Positions 1 to 5,080 of a stretch of 5,080 nt of DNA are shown one piece after another; position 1 is the stretch's first letter, and each line of letters starts with the position of its first letter. The notes beneath the pieces are model-generated. The model was not told the DNA's origin and did no database searches. It saw only the letters and a list, made by a program, of their open reading frames with translations. Source of the stretch: Burkholderiales bacterium (GTDB lineage: Bacteria; Pseudomonadota; Gammaproteobacteria; Burkholderiales; Burkholderiaceae_C). Where the stretch lies: contig CANHOE010000214.1 in NCBI GenBank assembly GCA_947462175.1, positions 1 to 5,080 of the forward strand, given 5' to 3'. The translations under genes were made by a program, and so were the position numbers.

Positions 1-31
1 CTCCGTGCATTGCATCACGCAGATTCGGGAT

Positions 32-397
32 TCAGCGCGACCCCAGCGCATGGGCCTCCAAGGTGGCCAGCGACACGTGATCTAGTGCATTGCGGTGGGT
101 GCTCTCCAGCACCACCGGCGGCGCGACGCCGGCCTTCAGTGCTTCGGCCCAGCGCGAGACGCACAGGCACCAGCGGTCGCCCGGCTTCAGTCCAGCGAAG
201 CGGTACTCGGGATGCGGCGTGACGAGGTCGTTGCCGCGCTCCAGCGAAAACGCCAGGAATTCCGCGGTGACCTTGGCGCACACCACATGCGTGCCCAGAT
301 CGTCTGACCGAGTCTTGCAACAGCCATCGCGGAAGAAGCCGGTCAGCGGGTCGTAGGAGCAGGGCACAAGCTCGGTGCCTAAAACGTTCAAGGCCAT
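32..397 (-). CDS. DUF2237 family protein (small, cysteine-rich, function unknown)
   Basis: This is a complete 121-residue protein that I recognise as the DUF2237 family from its opening pattern: NVLGTEL, then a Cys, then DPLTGFFRDGCC at about residues 5-27. The family has no established biochemical role that I know of. Visible features are six cysteines (13, 26, 27, 40, 77 and 79), a central GLKPGDRWCLC segment at about 69-79, and a late STHRNALDHV segment (about 99-108) with two histidines. The Cys/His set could suggest metal binding or redox chemistry, but that is inference. There is no signal peptide or membrane segment, so it is probably cytosolic. The ATG lies 3 bp after the stop of the SPFH gene, with a GGGAG ribosome-binding site inside the end of that gene, so the two are almost certainly co-transcribed and may be translationally coupled. 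Its length is typical of a complete family member. No terminator is visible in the 31 bases left downstream. Confidence 0.88.
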   Translation of the reverse strand: MALNVLGTELVPCSYDPLTGFFRDGCCKTRSDDLGTHVVCAKVTAEFLAFSLERGNDLVTPHPEYRFAGLKPGDRWCLCVSRWAEALKAGVAPPVVLESTHRNALDHVSLATLEAHALGSR

Positions 398-400
398 GGT

Positions 401-1318
401 TCAGTTGGCTCCCGGGGCTTTGGATTTCAGCAGCGTCATCGCGGTGCCTATCAGCGCCGACACCTCGCTCATGTTGCCGGGCACGATCATCGTGTTGTTC
501 TTCTGCGCCAGCTGCGCATAGGCCTCGACGGCCTTCTCGGCCACCTTCAACTGCACCGCCTGCTCACCGCCGGGCGAACGGATGGCCTCGGCGATCTTGC
601 GGATGGCTTCGGCGCTGGCCTCCGCCACCGCCAAGATGGCCGAAGCCTGGCCTTGTGCCTGGTTGATCTCGGCCTGGCGCTGGCCTTCCGATCGTGCGAT
701 GAACGCTTCGCGCTCGCCTGTCGCGATGTTGATCTGCTCCTGCTTGCGGCCTTCGGAGGCGGCGATGAGCGCGCGCTTCTCGCGCTCGGCGGTGATCTGC
801 GCCTGCATGCTGCGCAAGATCTCCGCCGGAGGCGTCAGATCCTTGATTTCGTAGCGCAGCACCTTCACCCCCCAGTTGGCGGCGGCTTCGTCGAGCGCGT
901 TGACGACCGAGGCGTTGATGGTGTCGCGCTCCTCGAAGGTCTTGTCGAGTTCCATCTTGCCGATGACCGAGCGCAGCAGGGTCTGCGCCAGCTGCGTGAT
1001 GGCGAAGATGTAATTGCTCGACCCGTAGCTTGCGCGCATCGGGTCGGTGATCTGGAAATAGATGATCCCGTCGACCTGCAACTGCGTGTTGTCGCGGGTG
1101 ATGCAGACCTGGCTGGGCACGTCGAGCGGCACCTCCTTCAGGGAATGCTTGTAGGCCACCCGCTCAATGAACGGAACGACGAACTTCAGTCCCGGTGTCA
1201 GCGTGCGGTCGTACTTGCCCAGCCGCTCGACGACCCAGGCGTGCTGCTGCGGCACGATCTTGAAGGTCTGCGAAATGAAGATCACCGCGATGACGGCGAG
1301 GACGATGGCAAGTTCCAT
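401..1318 (-). CDS. qmcA: SPFH/band 7 (stomatin-like) membrane protein, QmcA/paraslipin type
   Basis: This is a complete 305-residue SPFH-domain protein. Residues 3-18 form one hydrophobic N-terminal membrane anchor. The SPFH/PHB domain follows at about 20-180: it opens with FKIVPQQHAWVVERLGKY, continues through TPGLKFVVPFIERV, and includes the ITRDNTQLQVDGIIYFQITDP strand region and the LRSVIGKMELDKTFEERD helix. An Ala/Glu/Gln-rich coiled-coil segment (about 170-245) contains repeats such as ASEGRKQEQI and RSEGQRQAEI. The conserved C-terminal segment includes NTMIVPGNMSEVSALIG. Family members assemble into large ring or cage oligomers at the inner membrane and are linked to membrane microdomains and quality control; E. 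coli QmcA is associated with FtsH. The NfeD gene 36 bp upstream is its usual partner. The start is chosen at the ATG that places the anchor at the N terminus. The Shine-Dalgarno sequence is weak (AAAAG upstream), so translation may depend on the upstream gene. The symbol is by family resemblance to E. coli qmcA; an HflK/HflC identity is unlikely because the protein has the paraslipin tail and an NfeD neighbour. Confidence 0.93.
   Translation of the reverse strand: MELAIVLAVIAVIFISQTFKIVPQQHAWVVERLGKYDRTLTPGLKFVVPFIERVAYKHSLKEVPLDVPSQVCITRDNTQLQVDGIIYFQITDPMRASYGSSNYIFAITQLAQTLLRSVIGKMELDKTFEERDTINASVVNALDEAAANWGVKVLRYEIKDLTPPAEILRSMQAQITAEREKRALIAASEGRKQEQINIATGEREAFIARSEGQRQAEINQAQGQASAILAVAEASAEAIRKIAEAIRSPGGEQAVQLKVAEKAVEAYAQLAQKNNTMIVPGNMSEVSALIGTAMTLLKSKAPGAN
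409..413 (-). promoter_or_regulatory. Ribosome-binding site of the DUF2237 gene, inside the SPFH gene
   Basis: On the minus strand GGGAG lies 11 nt before the ATG at 397. It falls within the last codons of the upstream SPFH gene, whose TGA is only 3 bp before the ATG. This supports the chosen start and suggests coupled translation. Confidence 0.5.
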
Positions 1319-1354
1319 GGGGTGCTTTTCAGATGACGCAATGAGGTTGACGAA

Positions 1355-1819
1355 TCAGGGCTGCGAACCTGGCGCTGACGCAGCCTGCGTGAGCGACAGC
1401 GGCGCCAGCACCAGCCAGTTGCCTTCGACTGCGATCACGTGATGCGCGCCTGTGACGACAGCACAGCCGGGCTGCAGGCGTGCCGTCCAGCCACTACCGC
1501 GGTAGGTGACACGGGCTGTGCGGTCACTGGACCATTTGGTCACGTGCACCGATTCACCGATGTCCAGGTTGACATCGCGGTTCTCACGCGCCGGAAGGCT
1601 GTGCGGATGCCGCTTGCGCGACCAGTGCCACAACGCGGTCGCGCCGCTACCGACGATCGCAGCCACCGCGATCTGCGCCGCTCCGGTCAAGCCGGCATAG
1701 GCTGCAATGCCCCCGCTGGCCAGACCGAGCGCAATCATCAGCAGGTAGAACGTGCCAGTGCCCAGTTCAAACGCCACGGCGACGCCTGCTGCGATCCACC
1801 AGAACGTGGCCTGTGTCAT
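1355..1819 (-). CDS. NfeD family membrane protein (short form)
   Basis: This is a complete 154-residue short-form NfeD protein, like E. coli YbbJ, without the ClpP-like protease domain of long NfeD. Residues 5-65 are hydrophobic and hold about three membrane segments (roughly 6-26, 23-43 and 46-65), with WWIAAGVAVAFELGTGTFYLL being the typical family opening. A basic loop (WHWSRKRHPH, about 64-73) follows, then a soluble C-terminal part (about 82-142) with the pattern NLDIGESVHV...ARVTYRGSGWTARL...VIAVEGNWLVLAPL, which matches the OB-fold (NfeD C-terminal) domain. It is first in the leftward cluster and is followed 36 bp later by its SPFH partner. NfeD OB domains are thought to bind or assist SPFH/stomatin proteins at the membrane. 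The ATG is preceded by a GGCGAGA-type ribosome-binding site. The tail after about residue 145 is Ala/Ser/Pro-rich and probably disordered. Confidence 0.92.
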   Translation of the reverse strand: MTQATFWWIAAGVAVAFELGTGTFYLLMIALGLASGGIAAYAGLTGAAQIAVAAIVGSGATALWHWSRKRHPHSLPARENRDVNLDIGESVHVTKWSSDRTARVTYRGSGWTARLQPGCAVVTGAHHVIAVEGNWLVLAPLSLTQAASAPGSQP

Positions 1820-1990
1820 GTCGATCTCGCCCCCAGCGATTCTGAATTGAAGATATGCGAGTCAGTGTAGTTCGCGCTCGCCGACCACTGCGCTGCATGG
1901 ACTGAACTCGGCCGCGGCGGGGTGTGGTCCGTTCTGTAGCGGCAACGCCCTAAACTTCGCGCTCTCTTCACGCTGCCCACCGGGACTGCC
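1820..1990. promoter_or_regulatory. Divergent intergenic region between the NfeD cluster and the decarboxylase
   Basis: These 171 bases separate two genes transcribed away from each other, so both promoters should lie here. I see no close match to a sigma-70 promoter in either direction. The best -10-like words are TAAACT at 1951-1956 for the decarboxylase and TATCTT on the minus strand (1850-1855) for NfeD, and neither has a good -35 at proper spacing. An 8-bp palindrome GCCGCGGC lies at 1911-1918. The decarboxylase ATG has only a weak GGGA-type ribosome-binding site just upstream (1982-1985). No riboswitch or clear operator is recognised. Confidence 0.4.
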
Positions 1991-4252
1991 ATGCTGCGCT
2001 TTCGCTTTCCGATCGTGATCATCGACGAGGACTACCGCTCGGAAAACACCTCCGGCCTGGGTATCCGTGCGCTCGCCCAGGCGATCGAGAAGGAGGGCTT
2101 CGAGGTGCTGGGCGCCACCAGCTATGGCGACCTGAGCCAGTTCGCGCAGCAGCAAAGCCGCGCCAGCGCCTTCATCTTGTCGATCGACGATGAGGAGTTC
2201 ACGCCCGGCCCCGAGCTTGACCCGGCAGTGCTGAACCTGCGCAAGTTCATCGAGGAGATCCGGTTCAAGAACGCCGACATCCCGATCTACATCTATGGCG
2301 AGACCCGCACCTCGCAACACATCCCGAACGACATCCTGCGCGAGTTGCACGGATTCATCCACATGTTCGAGGACACGCCGGAGTTCGTGGCTCGCCACAT
2401 CATCCGCGAGGCCAAGAGCTACCTGGGCGGCCTGGCGCCGCCGTTCTTCAAGGCCCTGATGGACTACGCGCAAGACGGCTCGTACAGCTGGCACTGCCCG
2501 GGCCACAGCGGTGGTGTGGCGTTCCTGAAGAGTCCGGTCGGCCAGATGTTTCACCAGTTCTTCGGCGAGAACATGCTGCGCGCCGATGTGTGCAACGCGG
2601 TCGAGGAACTGGGCCAGCTGCTCGACCACAACGGCGCCATCGGCGCGTCGGAGCGCAACGCGGCGCGCATCTTCAATGCCGACCATTGCTTCTTTGTCAC
2701 CAATGGCACCAGCACCAGCAACAAGATGGTCTGGCACCACACGGTGGCACCGGGCGATGTGGTGGTGGTCGACCGCAACTGTCACAAGTCGATCCTGCAC
2801 GCGATCATCATGACCGGCGCAGTGCCTGTGTTCCTGCGGCCCACGCGAAACCACTACGGAATCATCGGGCCGATTCCCGAGTCCGAGTTCTCGCCAGACG
2901 CAATCCGCGAGAAGATCGCCGCGAATCCGCTGCTCAAGGGCGTCAACCCGAAGACGGTGAAGCCGCGCATCCTTACGCTGACGCAGAGCACCTACGACGG
3001 CGTGCTCTACAACACCGAGACGATCAAGCACGCGCTCGATGGCTACATCGACACGCTGCATTTCGACGAAGCCTGGCTGCCGCACGCCGCCTTCCACCGC
3101 TTCTATGGCAGCTACCACGCGATGGGCAAGAAGCGCGCACGGCCGAAGGACCAGATCGTCTTCGCGACGCAGTCCACCCACAAGTTGCTGGCCGGCATCA
3201 GCCAGGCCAGCCAGGTGCTGGTGCAGGACGCGGTCGATCGCAAGCTCGACCGCCACCTGTTCAACGAAGCGTATTTGATGCACACCAGCACCAGCCCGCA
3301 GTACGCGATCATCGCCAGCTGCGATGTGGCCGCGGCCATGATGGAAGCGCCCGGTGGCCCGGCGCTGGTCGAGGAAAGCATCAGCGAGGCGCTCGATTTC
3401 CGCCGCGCGATGCGCAAGGTCGACAAGGAGTTCGGCAAGGATTGGTGGTTCAAGGTCTGGGGTCCGGACAAGCTGTGTGCCGATGGCATCGGCAAGAGCG
3501 ACGACTGGGTGCTGAAGGCCGGCGACAAGTGGCACGGCTTTGGTGACCTGGCTGAGGGCTTCAACCTGCTGGACCCGATCAAGAGCACCGTGATCACGCC
3601 GGGGCTCGACATGTCGGGCAAGTTCGCCAAGACCGGCATCCCTGCGAGCATCGTCACCAAGTACCTGGCCGAGCACGGCATCGTGGTCGAGAAGACCGGG
3701 CTGTACTCGTTCTTCATCATGTTCACCATCGGCATCACCAAGGGCCGCTGGAACACGATGGTCACGGCGCTGCAGCAGTTCAAGGACGACTACGACCGCA
3801 ACCTGCCGATGTGGAAGATGCTTCCGGAGTTCGTTGCCAAGTACCCCCGCTACGAGCGGATGGGGCTGCGCGACCTGTGCCAGAGCATCCACACGATGTA
3901 CGCCAAGGGTGACATCGCGCGGCTGACCACCGAGATGTACCTGTCCGACCTGCAACCGGCGATGAAGCCCAGCGACGCCTACGCCTACATCGCGCACCGC
4001 AAGACCGAGCGGGTCGAGATCGACGCGCTGGAAGGCCGCATCACCACCACCTTGCTGACACCCTATCCACCGGGGATCCCGCTGCTGATCCCGGGCGAGG
4101 TGTTCAACAAGAAGATCGTCGATTACCTGCGCTTCACCCGTGATTTCAACGCGGCCTTCCCCGGCTTCGACACCGATGTGCACGGTCTGGTCGAGGAAGA
4201 CATCGAAGGTGGCGGCAAGCGTTACGGGATCGACTGCGTTCGGGAAGACTGA
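1991..4252 (+). CDS. PLP-dependent Orn/Lys/Arg decarboxylase (LdcA/AdiA type; lysine decarboxylase most likely)
   Basis: This is a complete 753-residue fold-type I decarboxylase that removes the carboxyl group of a basic amino acid, giving cadaverine, agmatine or putrescine. The N-terminal receiver-like wing domain (about 1-130) opens with FPIVIIDED. The PLP domain (about 145-550) shows WHCPGHSGG (167-175), the phosphate-binding loop NGTSTSNK (238-245), DRNCHKS (261-267, with His265 expected to stack on PLP), HFDEAW (Asp359 expected to pair with the PLP nitrogen) and STHK, whose Lys398 is the expected Schiff-base lysine. The C-terminal domain contains PYPPGIPLLIPGE and ends with PGFDTDVHGL. 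Length matches AdiA (about 756) and Pseudomonas LdcA (about 751). From memory, the segments around NGTSTSNK, CHKSILH, TSPQY.IIAS and EKTGLYSF resemble LdcA more than AdiA. Lysine is therefore the likelier substrate, but arginine or ornithine cannot be excluded, so no symbol is given. Leu363 and Gln394 differ from E. coli AdiA and Pseudomonas LdcA. The enzyme is cytosolic, and the family typically forms decamers. No antiporter gene is adjacent, so a role in acid resistance is not supported by context; polyamine synthesis or amino acid catabolism fits equally. Confidence 0.95.
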   Translation: MLRFRFPIVIIDEDYRSENTSGLGIRALAQAIEKEGFEVLGATSYGDLSQFAQQQSRASAFILSIDDEEFTPGPELDPAVLNLRKFIEEIRFKNADIPIYIYGETRTSQHIPNDILRELHGFIHMFEDTPEFVARHIIREAKSYLGGLAPPFFKALMDYAQDGSYSWHCPGHSGGVAFLKSPVGQMFHQFFGENMLRADVCNAVEELGQLLDHNGAIGASERNAARIFNADHCFFVTNGTSTSNKMVWHHTVAPGDVVVVDRNCHKSILHAIIMTGAVPVFLRPTRNHYGIIGPIPESEFSPDAIREKIAANPLLKGVNPKTVKPRILTLTQSTYDGVLYNTETIKHALDGYIDTLHFDEAWLPHAAFHRFYGSYHAMGKKRARPKDQIVFATQSTHKLLAGISQASQVLVQDAVDRKLDRHLFNEAYLMHTSTSPQYAIIASCDVAAAMMEAPGGPALVEESISEALDFRRAMRKVDKEFGKDWWFKVWGPDKLCADGIGKSDDWVLKAGDKWHGFGDLAEGFNLLDPIKSTVITPGLDMSGKFAKTGIPASIVTKYLAEHGIVVEKTGLYSFFIMFTIGITKGRWNTMVTALQQFKDDYDRNLPMWKMLPEFVAKYPRYERMGLRDLCQSIHTMYAKGDIARLTTEMYLSDLQPAMKPSDAYAYIAHRKTERVEIDALEGRITTTLLTPYPPGIPLLIPGEVFNKKIVDYLRFTRDFNAAFPGFDTDVHGLVEEDIEGGGKRYGIDCVRED

Positions 4253-4296
4253 TCCGCAGCAGGCCCGGCCCCACACGCTCTGCGTAGGCGCTGACC

Positions 4297-4719
4297 ATGT
4301 TCACCTACGTTTGCCTAGGGGCCCATGATCTGAGGCGCTCGGTCGCGTTCTACGACCCGGTGATGGCGGCTCTCGGCCTTCAGCGCTGCGACACCGCCAG
4401 CGAGCCTGACTGGGACGGCTGGGTCGGCTGGGGCACCTACGTTGACGAAGGCCGCATCGAGGTGGCGCTGTGGTTGTGCGAGCCGTTCGATGGCCAGCCC
4501 GCGAGCGTGGGCAACGGCACGATGGTGGCGTTCGCTGCCAAGTCATGGGAACAGGTTCAAGCGTTCCATCGCGAGGCGCTGGTCCACGGTGGGACGTCCG
4601 AAGGCGAGCCGGGATTGCGCGCTCACTACGGGCCAGATTTCTATGCGGCTTATGTGCGCGACCCGGATGGCCATAAGCTCGCTGCGGTGTGTCGCGGTGC
4701 CGGATTGCCGAGTGTCTGA
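4297..4719 (+). CDS. VOC family (glyoxalase/bleomycin-resistance fold) protein
   Basis: This is a complete 140-residue single-domain protein with the paired beta-alpha-beta-beta-beta pattern of the vicinal oxygen chelate superfamily. The first module runs from FTYVCLGAHDLRRSVAFYDPVMAALGL (2-28) to IEVALWLCEPF (54-64). The second runs from NGTMVAFAAKSWEQVQAFHREALVHGG (73-99) to the signature YVRDPDGHKLAAVC (119-132). Metal-dependent members normally place His or Glu at set positions. Here the first-strand His position is Tyr4, the NGTxVAF position is Met76, and the Glu after DPDGxK is Ala129 or Ala130, so a classical metal site seems absent. The substrate is unknown, and the protein may bind a small molecule without catalysing a reaction. 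It starts 44 bp after the decarboxylase on the same strand with no terminator between, so co-transcription is possible. The ribosome-binding site is weak (AGGCG about 9 nt upstream). Confidence 0.88.
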   Translation: MFTYVCLGAHDLRRSVAFYDPVMAALGLQRCDTASEPDWDGWVGWGTYVDEGRIEVALWLCEPFDGQPASVGNGTMVAFAAKSWEQVQAFHREALVHGGTSEGEPGLRAHYGPDFYAAYVRDPDGHKLAAVCRGAGLPSV

Positions 4720-4755
4720 CACCACGACGTAAACCGTGAGGTCGGCGCGGGAGCA

Positions 4756-4923
4756 GTCGGGGGTGGAAGCCTTCGCATGCGACAACGGTGCCTGCTGCCG
4801 AGAGCGTGGGGTGACCGGCGCAGCGAAGTAAAGGAGGAGGGCCGGACTGGTCCTGCCGGAAGCGTTCGGGCGGTGACCCGGCCCGGAGGACATGAGCGGA
4901 GCCGGTCACCTCGCGCCCCCGAC
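4756..4923 (+). repeat. Outer inverted repeat (10-bp stem)
   Basis: Bases 4756-4763 (gtcggggg) are the exact reverse complement of 4916-4923. Two more pairs follow inward: U4764-G4915, a wobble in plus-strand RNA, and G4765-C4914. It encloses nearly all of the 16-bp inverted repeat and would close a junction whose other arm is 4766-4806. If the element is mobile, these could be its terminal repeats (about 168 bp overall), but no clean target-site duplication flanks them. Confidence 0.55.
4804..4916 (+). repeat. Long inverted repeat (16-bp stem, 81-nt interior)
   Basis: Bases 4810-4819 (ggtgaccggc) are the exact reverse complement of 4901-4910. The helix extends outward through 4804-4809 with 4911-4916, giving 16 consecutive pairs of which two are G-U when read as plus-strand RNA. 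The interior holds a second 7-bp perfect stem (gggccgg at 4839-4845 with ccggccc at 4878-4884). The unpaired flanks on both sides of that stem are purine-rich and each carries GGAGGA. Confidence 0.7.
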
Positions 4924-4963
4924 AGCCTCGCAGGACTAAGACTGCTAAGGGTGGATCAGCCGA

Positions 4964-5080
4964 TCACTGGTGCACAGCCGGCCGCACCAGCGCCGGGCGG
5001 CCGCCGAAGCGTTTCAGGATCGATTGCTCAATGCCGGCTGAATCGAGCCCACAGCGTGACATCAGCACCGCCGGGTCGCC
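4964..5080 (-). CDS. dxs: 1-deoxy-D-xylulose-5-phosphate synthase, C-terminal fragment (cut by window end)
   Basis: Reading leftwards from the window edge, an open frame of 38 codons ends in TGA at 4964-4966. It reads GDPAVLMSRCGLDSAGIEQS followed by ILKRFGGRPALVRPAVHQ. The GDPA...L...CGLDSAGIE...I..RF pattern matches the extreme C terminus of DXS (compare E. coli, which has ELGLDAAGMEAKI near its end), the tail of the transketolase C-terminal domain. The full enzyme condenses pyruvate with glyceraldehyde-3-phosphate using thiamine diphosphate, the first step of the MEP isoprenoid pathway. The remaining roughly 590 residues and the start lie beyond the window. The gene converges on the VOC gene; no terminator is evident after the stop. 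Confidence 0.85.
   Translation of the reverse strand, partial: GDPAVLMSRCGLDSAGIEQSILKRFGGRPALVRPAVHQ

Larger units (their letters stand above)
4720..4963. other. Intergenic region between convergent genes with nested inverted repeats; candidate structured RNA or small repeat element
   Basis: The VOC gene ends at 4719 and dxs ends at 4964 on the other strand. The gap is GC-rich and I find no convincing gene in it. It contains an outer 10-bp stem (4756-4765 with 4914-4923), an inner stem of up to 16 bp (4804-4819 with 4901-4916, sharing three bases with the outer one), a 7-bp stem (4839-4845 with 4878-4884) and a small hairpin (4856-4860 with 4865-4869, loop AGCG). An 8-bp palindrome CGCATGCG lies at 4774-4781. 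The fold would be a closed stem leading to a junction. No U-tract follows any stem on either strand, so an ordinary intrinsic terminator is not seen. The family is not recognised; it could be a non-coding RNA, a MITE-like repeat or a remnant of a mobile RNA element. Confidence 0.45.

Noticed and set aside
5..93. 9-bp direct repeat gtgcattgc at 5-13 and 85-93
   Set aside because: Only two copies, one inside the DUF2237 coding sequence; expected by chance.
1862..4276. An 804-codon open frame on the minus strand across the whole decarboxylase gene
   Set aside because: It is antisense to a full-length, motif-complete decarboxylase. Its translation is rich in Val, Leu, Arg, His and Asp with no recognisable domain, as expected for the complementary frame of a high-GC gene with strong third-position G/C bias.
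4253..4296. Possible terminator between the decarboxylase and the VOC gene (cgcag at 4255-4259 with ctgcg at 4280-4284)
   Set aside because: Only five pairs around a 20-nt loop with no T-tract; not a credible terminator.
4712..4722. Near-perfect palindrome gtgtctgacac at the end of the VOC gene
   Set aside because: The single-base centre cannot form an RNA hairpin loop with all pairs. It spans the stop codon and shows no second copy, so there is no support for a site.
4301..4909. Minus-strand open frames of 202 and 116 codons (the second at 4543-4893) covering the VOC gene and the intergenic element
   Set aside because: Most of each overlaps the well-supported VOC gene in antisense. The part in the gap overlaps the inverted repeats, and the translations are Arg/Pro/Ser-rich with no domain.
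4735..4925. 6S RNA, because GAAGCCTTCGCATGCGAC recalls the AGAAGCC...CUGCGACGAC part of E. coli 6S and the size is similar
   Set aside because: The flanking sequence does not match the rest of 6S, and the stems form a branched junction rather than one long rod with a central bubble. It remains worth a covariance-model check.
4892..4939. A 15-codon ATG frame preceded by GGAGGA in the structured region
   Set aside because: The GGAGGA ends only 1 nt before the ATG, too close for normal initiation, and the frame runs through the 3' side of the long stem, so it is probably chance.
4720..4963. Group II intron or HEARO/omega-RNA remnant
   Set aside because: I see no recognisable group II domain V, no reverse transcriptase, and no IscB/TnpB-type gene nearby. 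The vague resemblance is too weak to call without a model search.

Overview
The window is GC-rich, densely coded DNA with proteobacterial gene families. Protein resemblances recalled from known families, and the end of a dxs gene, fit a betaproteobacterium, probably of the order Burkholderiales. This placement is inferred from gene content and composition and was not checked by a search.

Layout: (1) 32-1819, minus strand. A compact three-gene cluster reads leftwards: an NfeD-family membrane protein, a stomatin-like SPFH/band 7 protein of the QmcA/paraslipin type, and a small cysteine-rich DUF2237 protein whose start lies 3 bp after the SPFH stop. NfeD and SPFH proteins are a recurrent pair in bacteria and probably act together at the inner membrane. 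(2) 1820-1990. A divergent intergenic region that must hold the starts of both the NfeD cluster and the next gene; no consensus promoter is evident. (3) 1991-4252, plus strand. A full-length, PLP-dependent, fold-type I basic amino acid decarboxylase of the Orn/Lys/Arg family, closest by eye to Pseudomonas LdcA (lysine) and more distantly to E. coli AdiA (arginine). (4) 4297-4719, plus strand. A small VOC/glyoxalase-fold protein, 44 bp downstream and possibly co-transcribed. (5) 4720-4963. A 244-bp gap between convergent genes that holds nested, long inverted repeats. (6) 4964-5080, minus strand. The last 38 codons of dxs (1-deoxy-D-xylulose-5-phosphate synthase), cut by the window edge.

Most of the window is ordinary housekeeping and metabolic coding sequence. 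The one stretch the genes do not explain is 4756-4946. There a 16-bp stem sits inside a 10-bp stem, with further stems nested within. Several of the pairs are G-U wobbles that exist only in a plus-strand transcript. I could not assign it to a known RNA family; it is the best candidate here for something undescribed.
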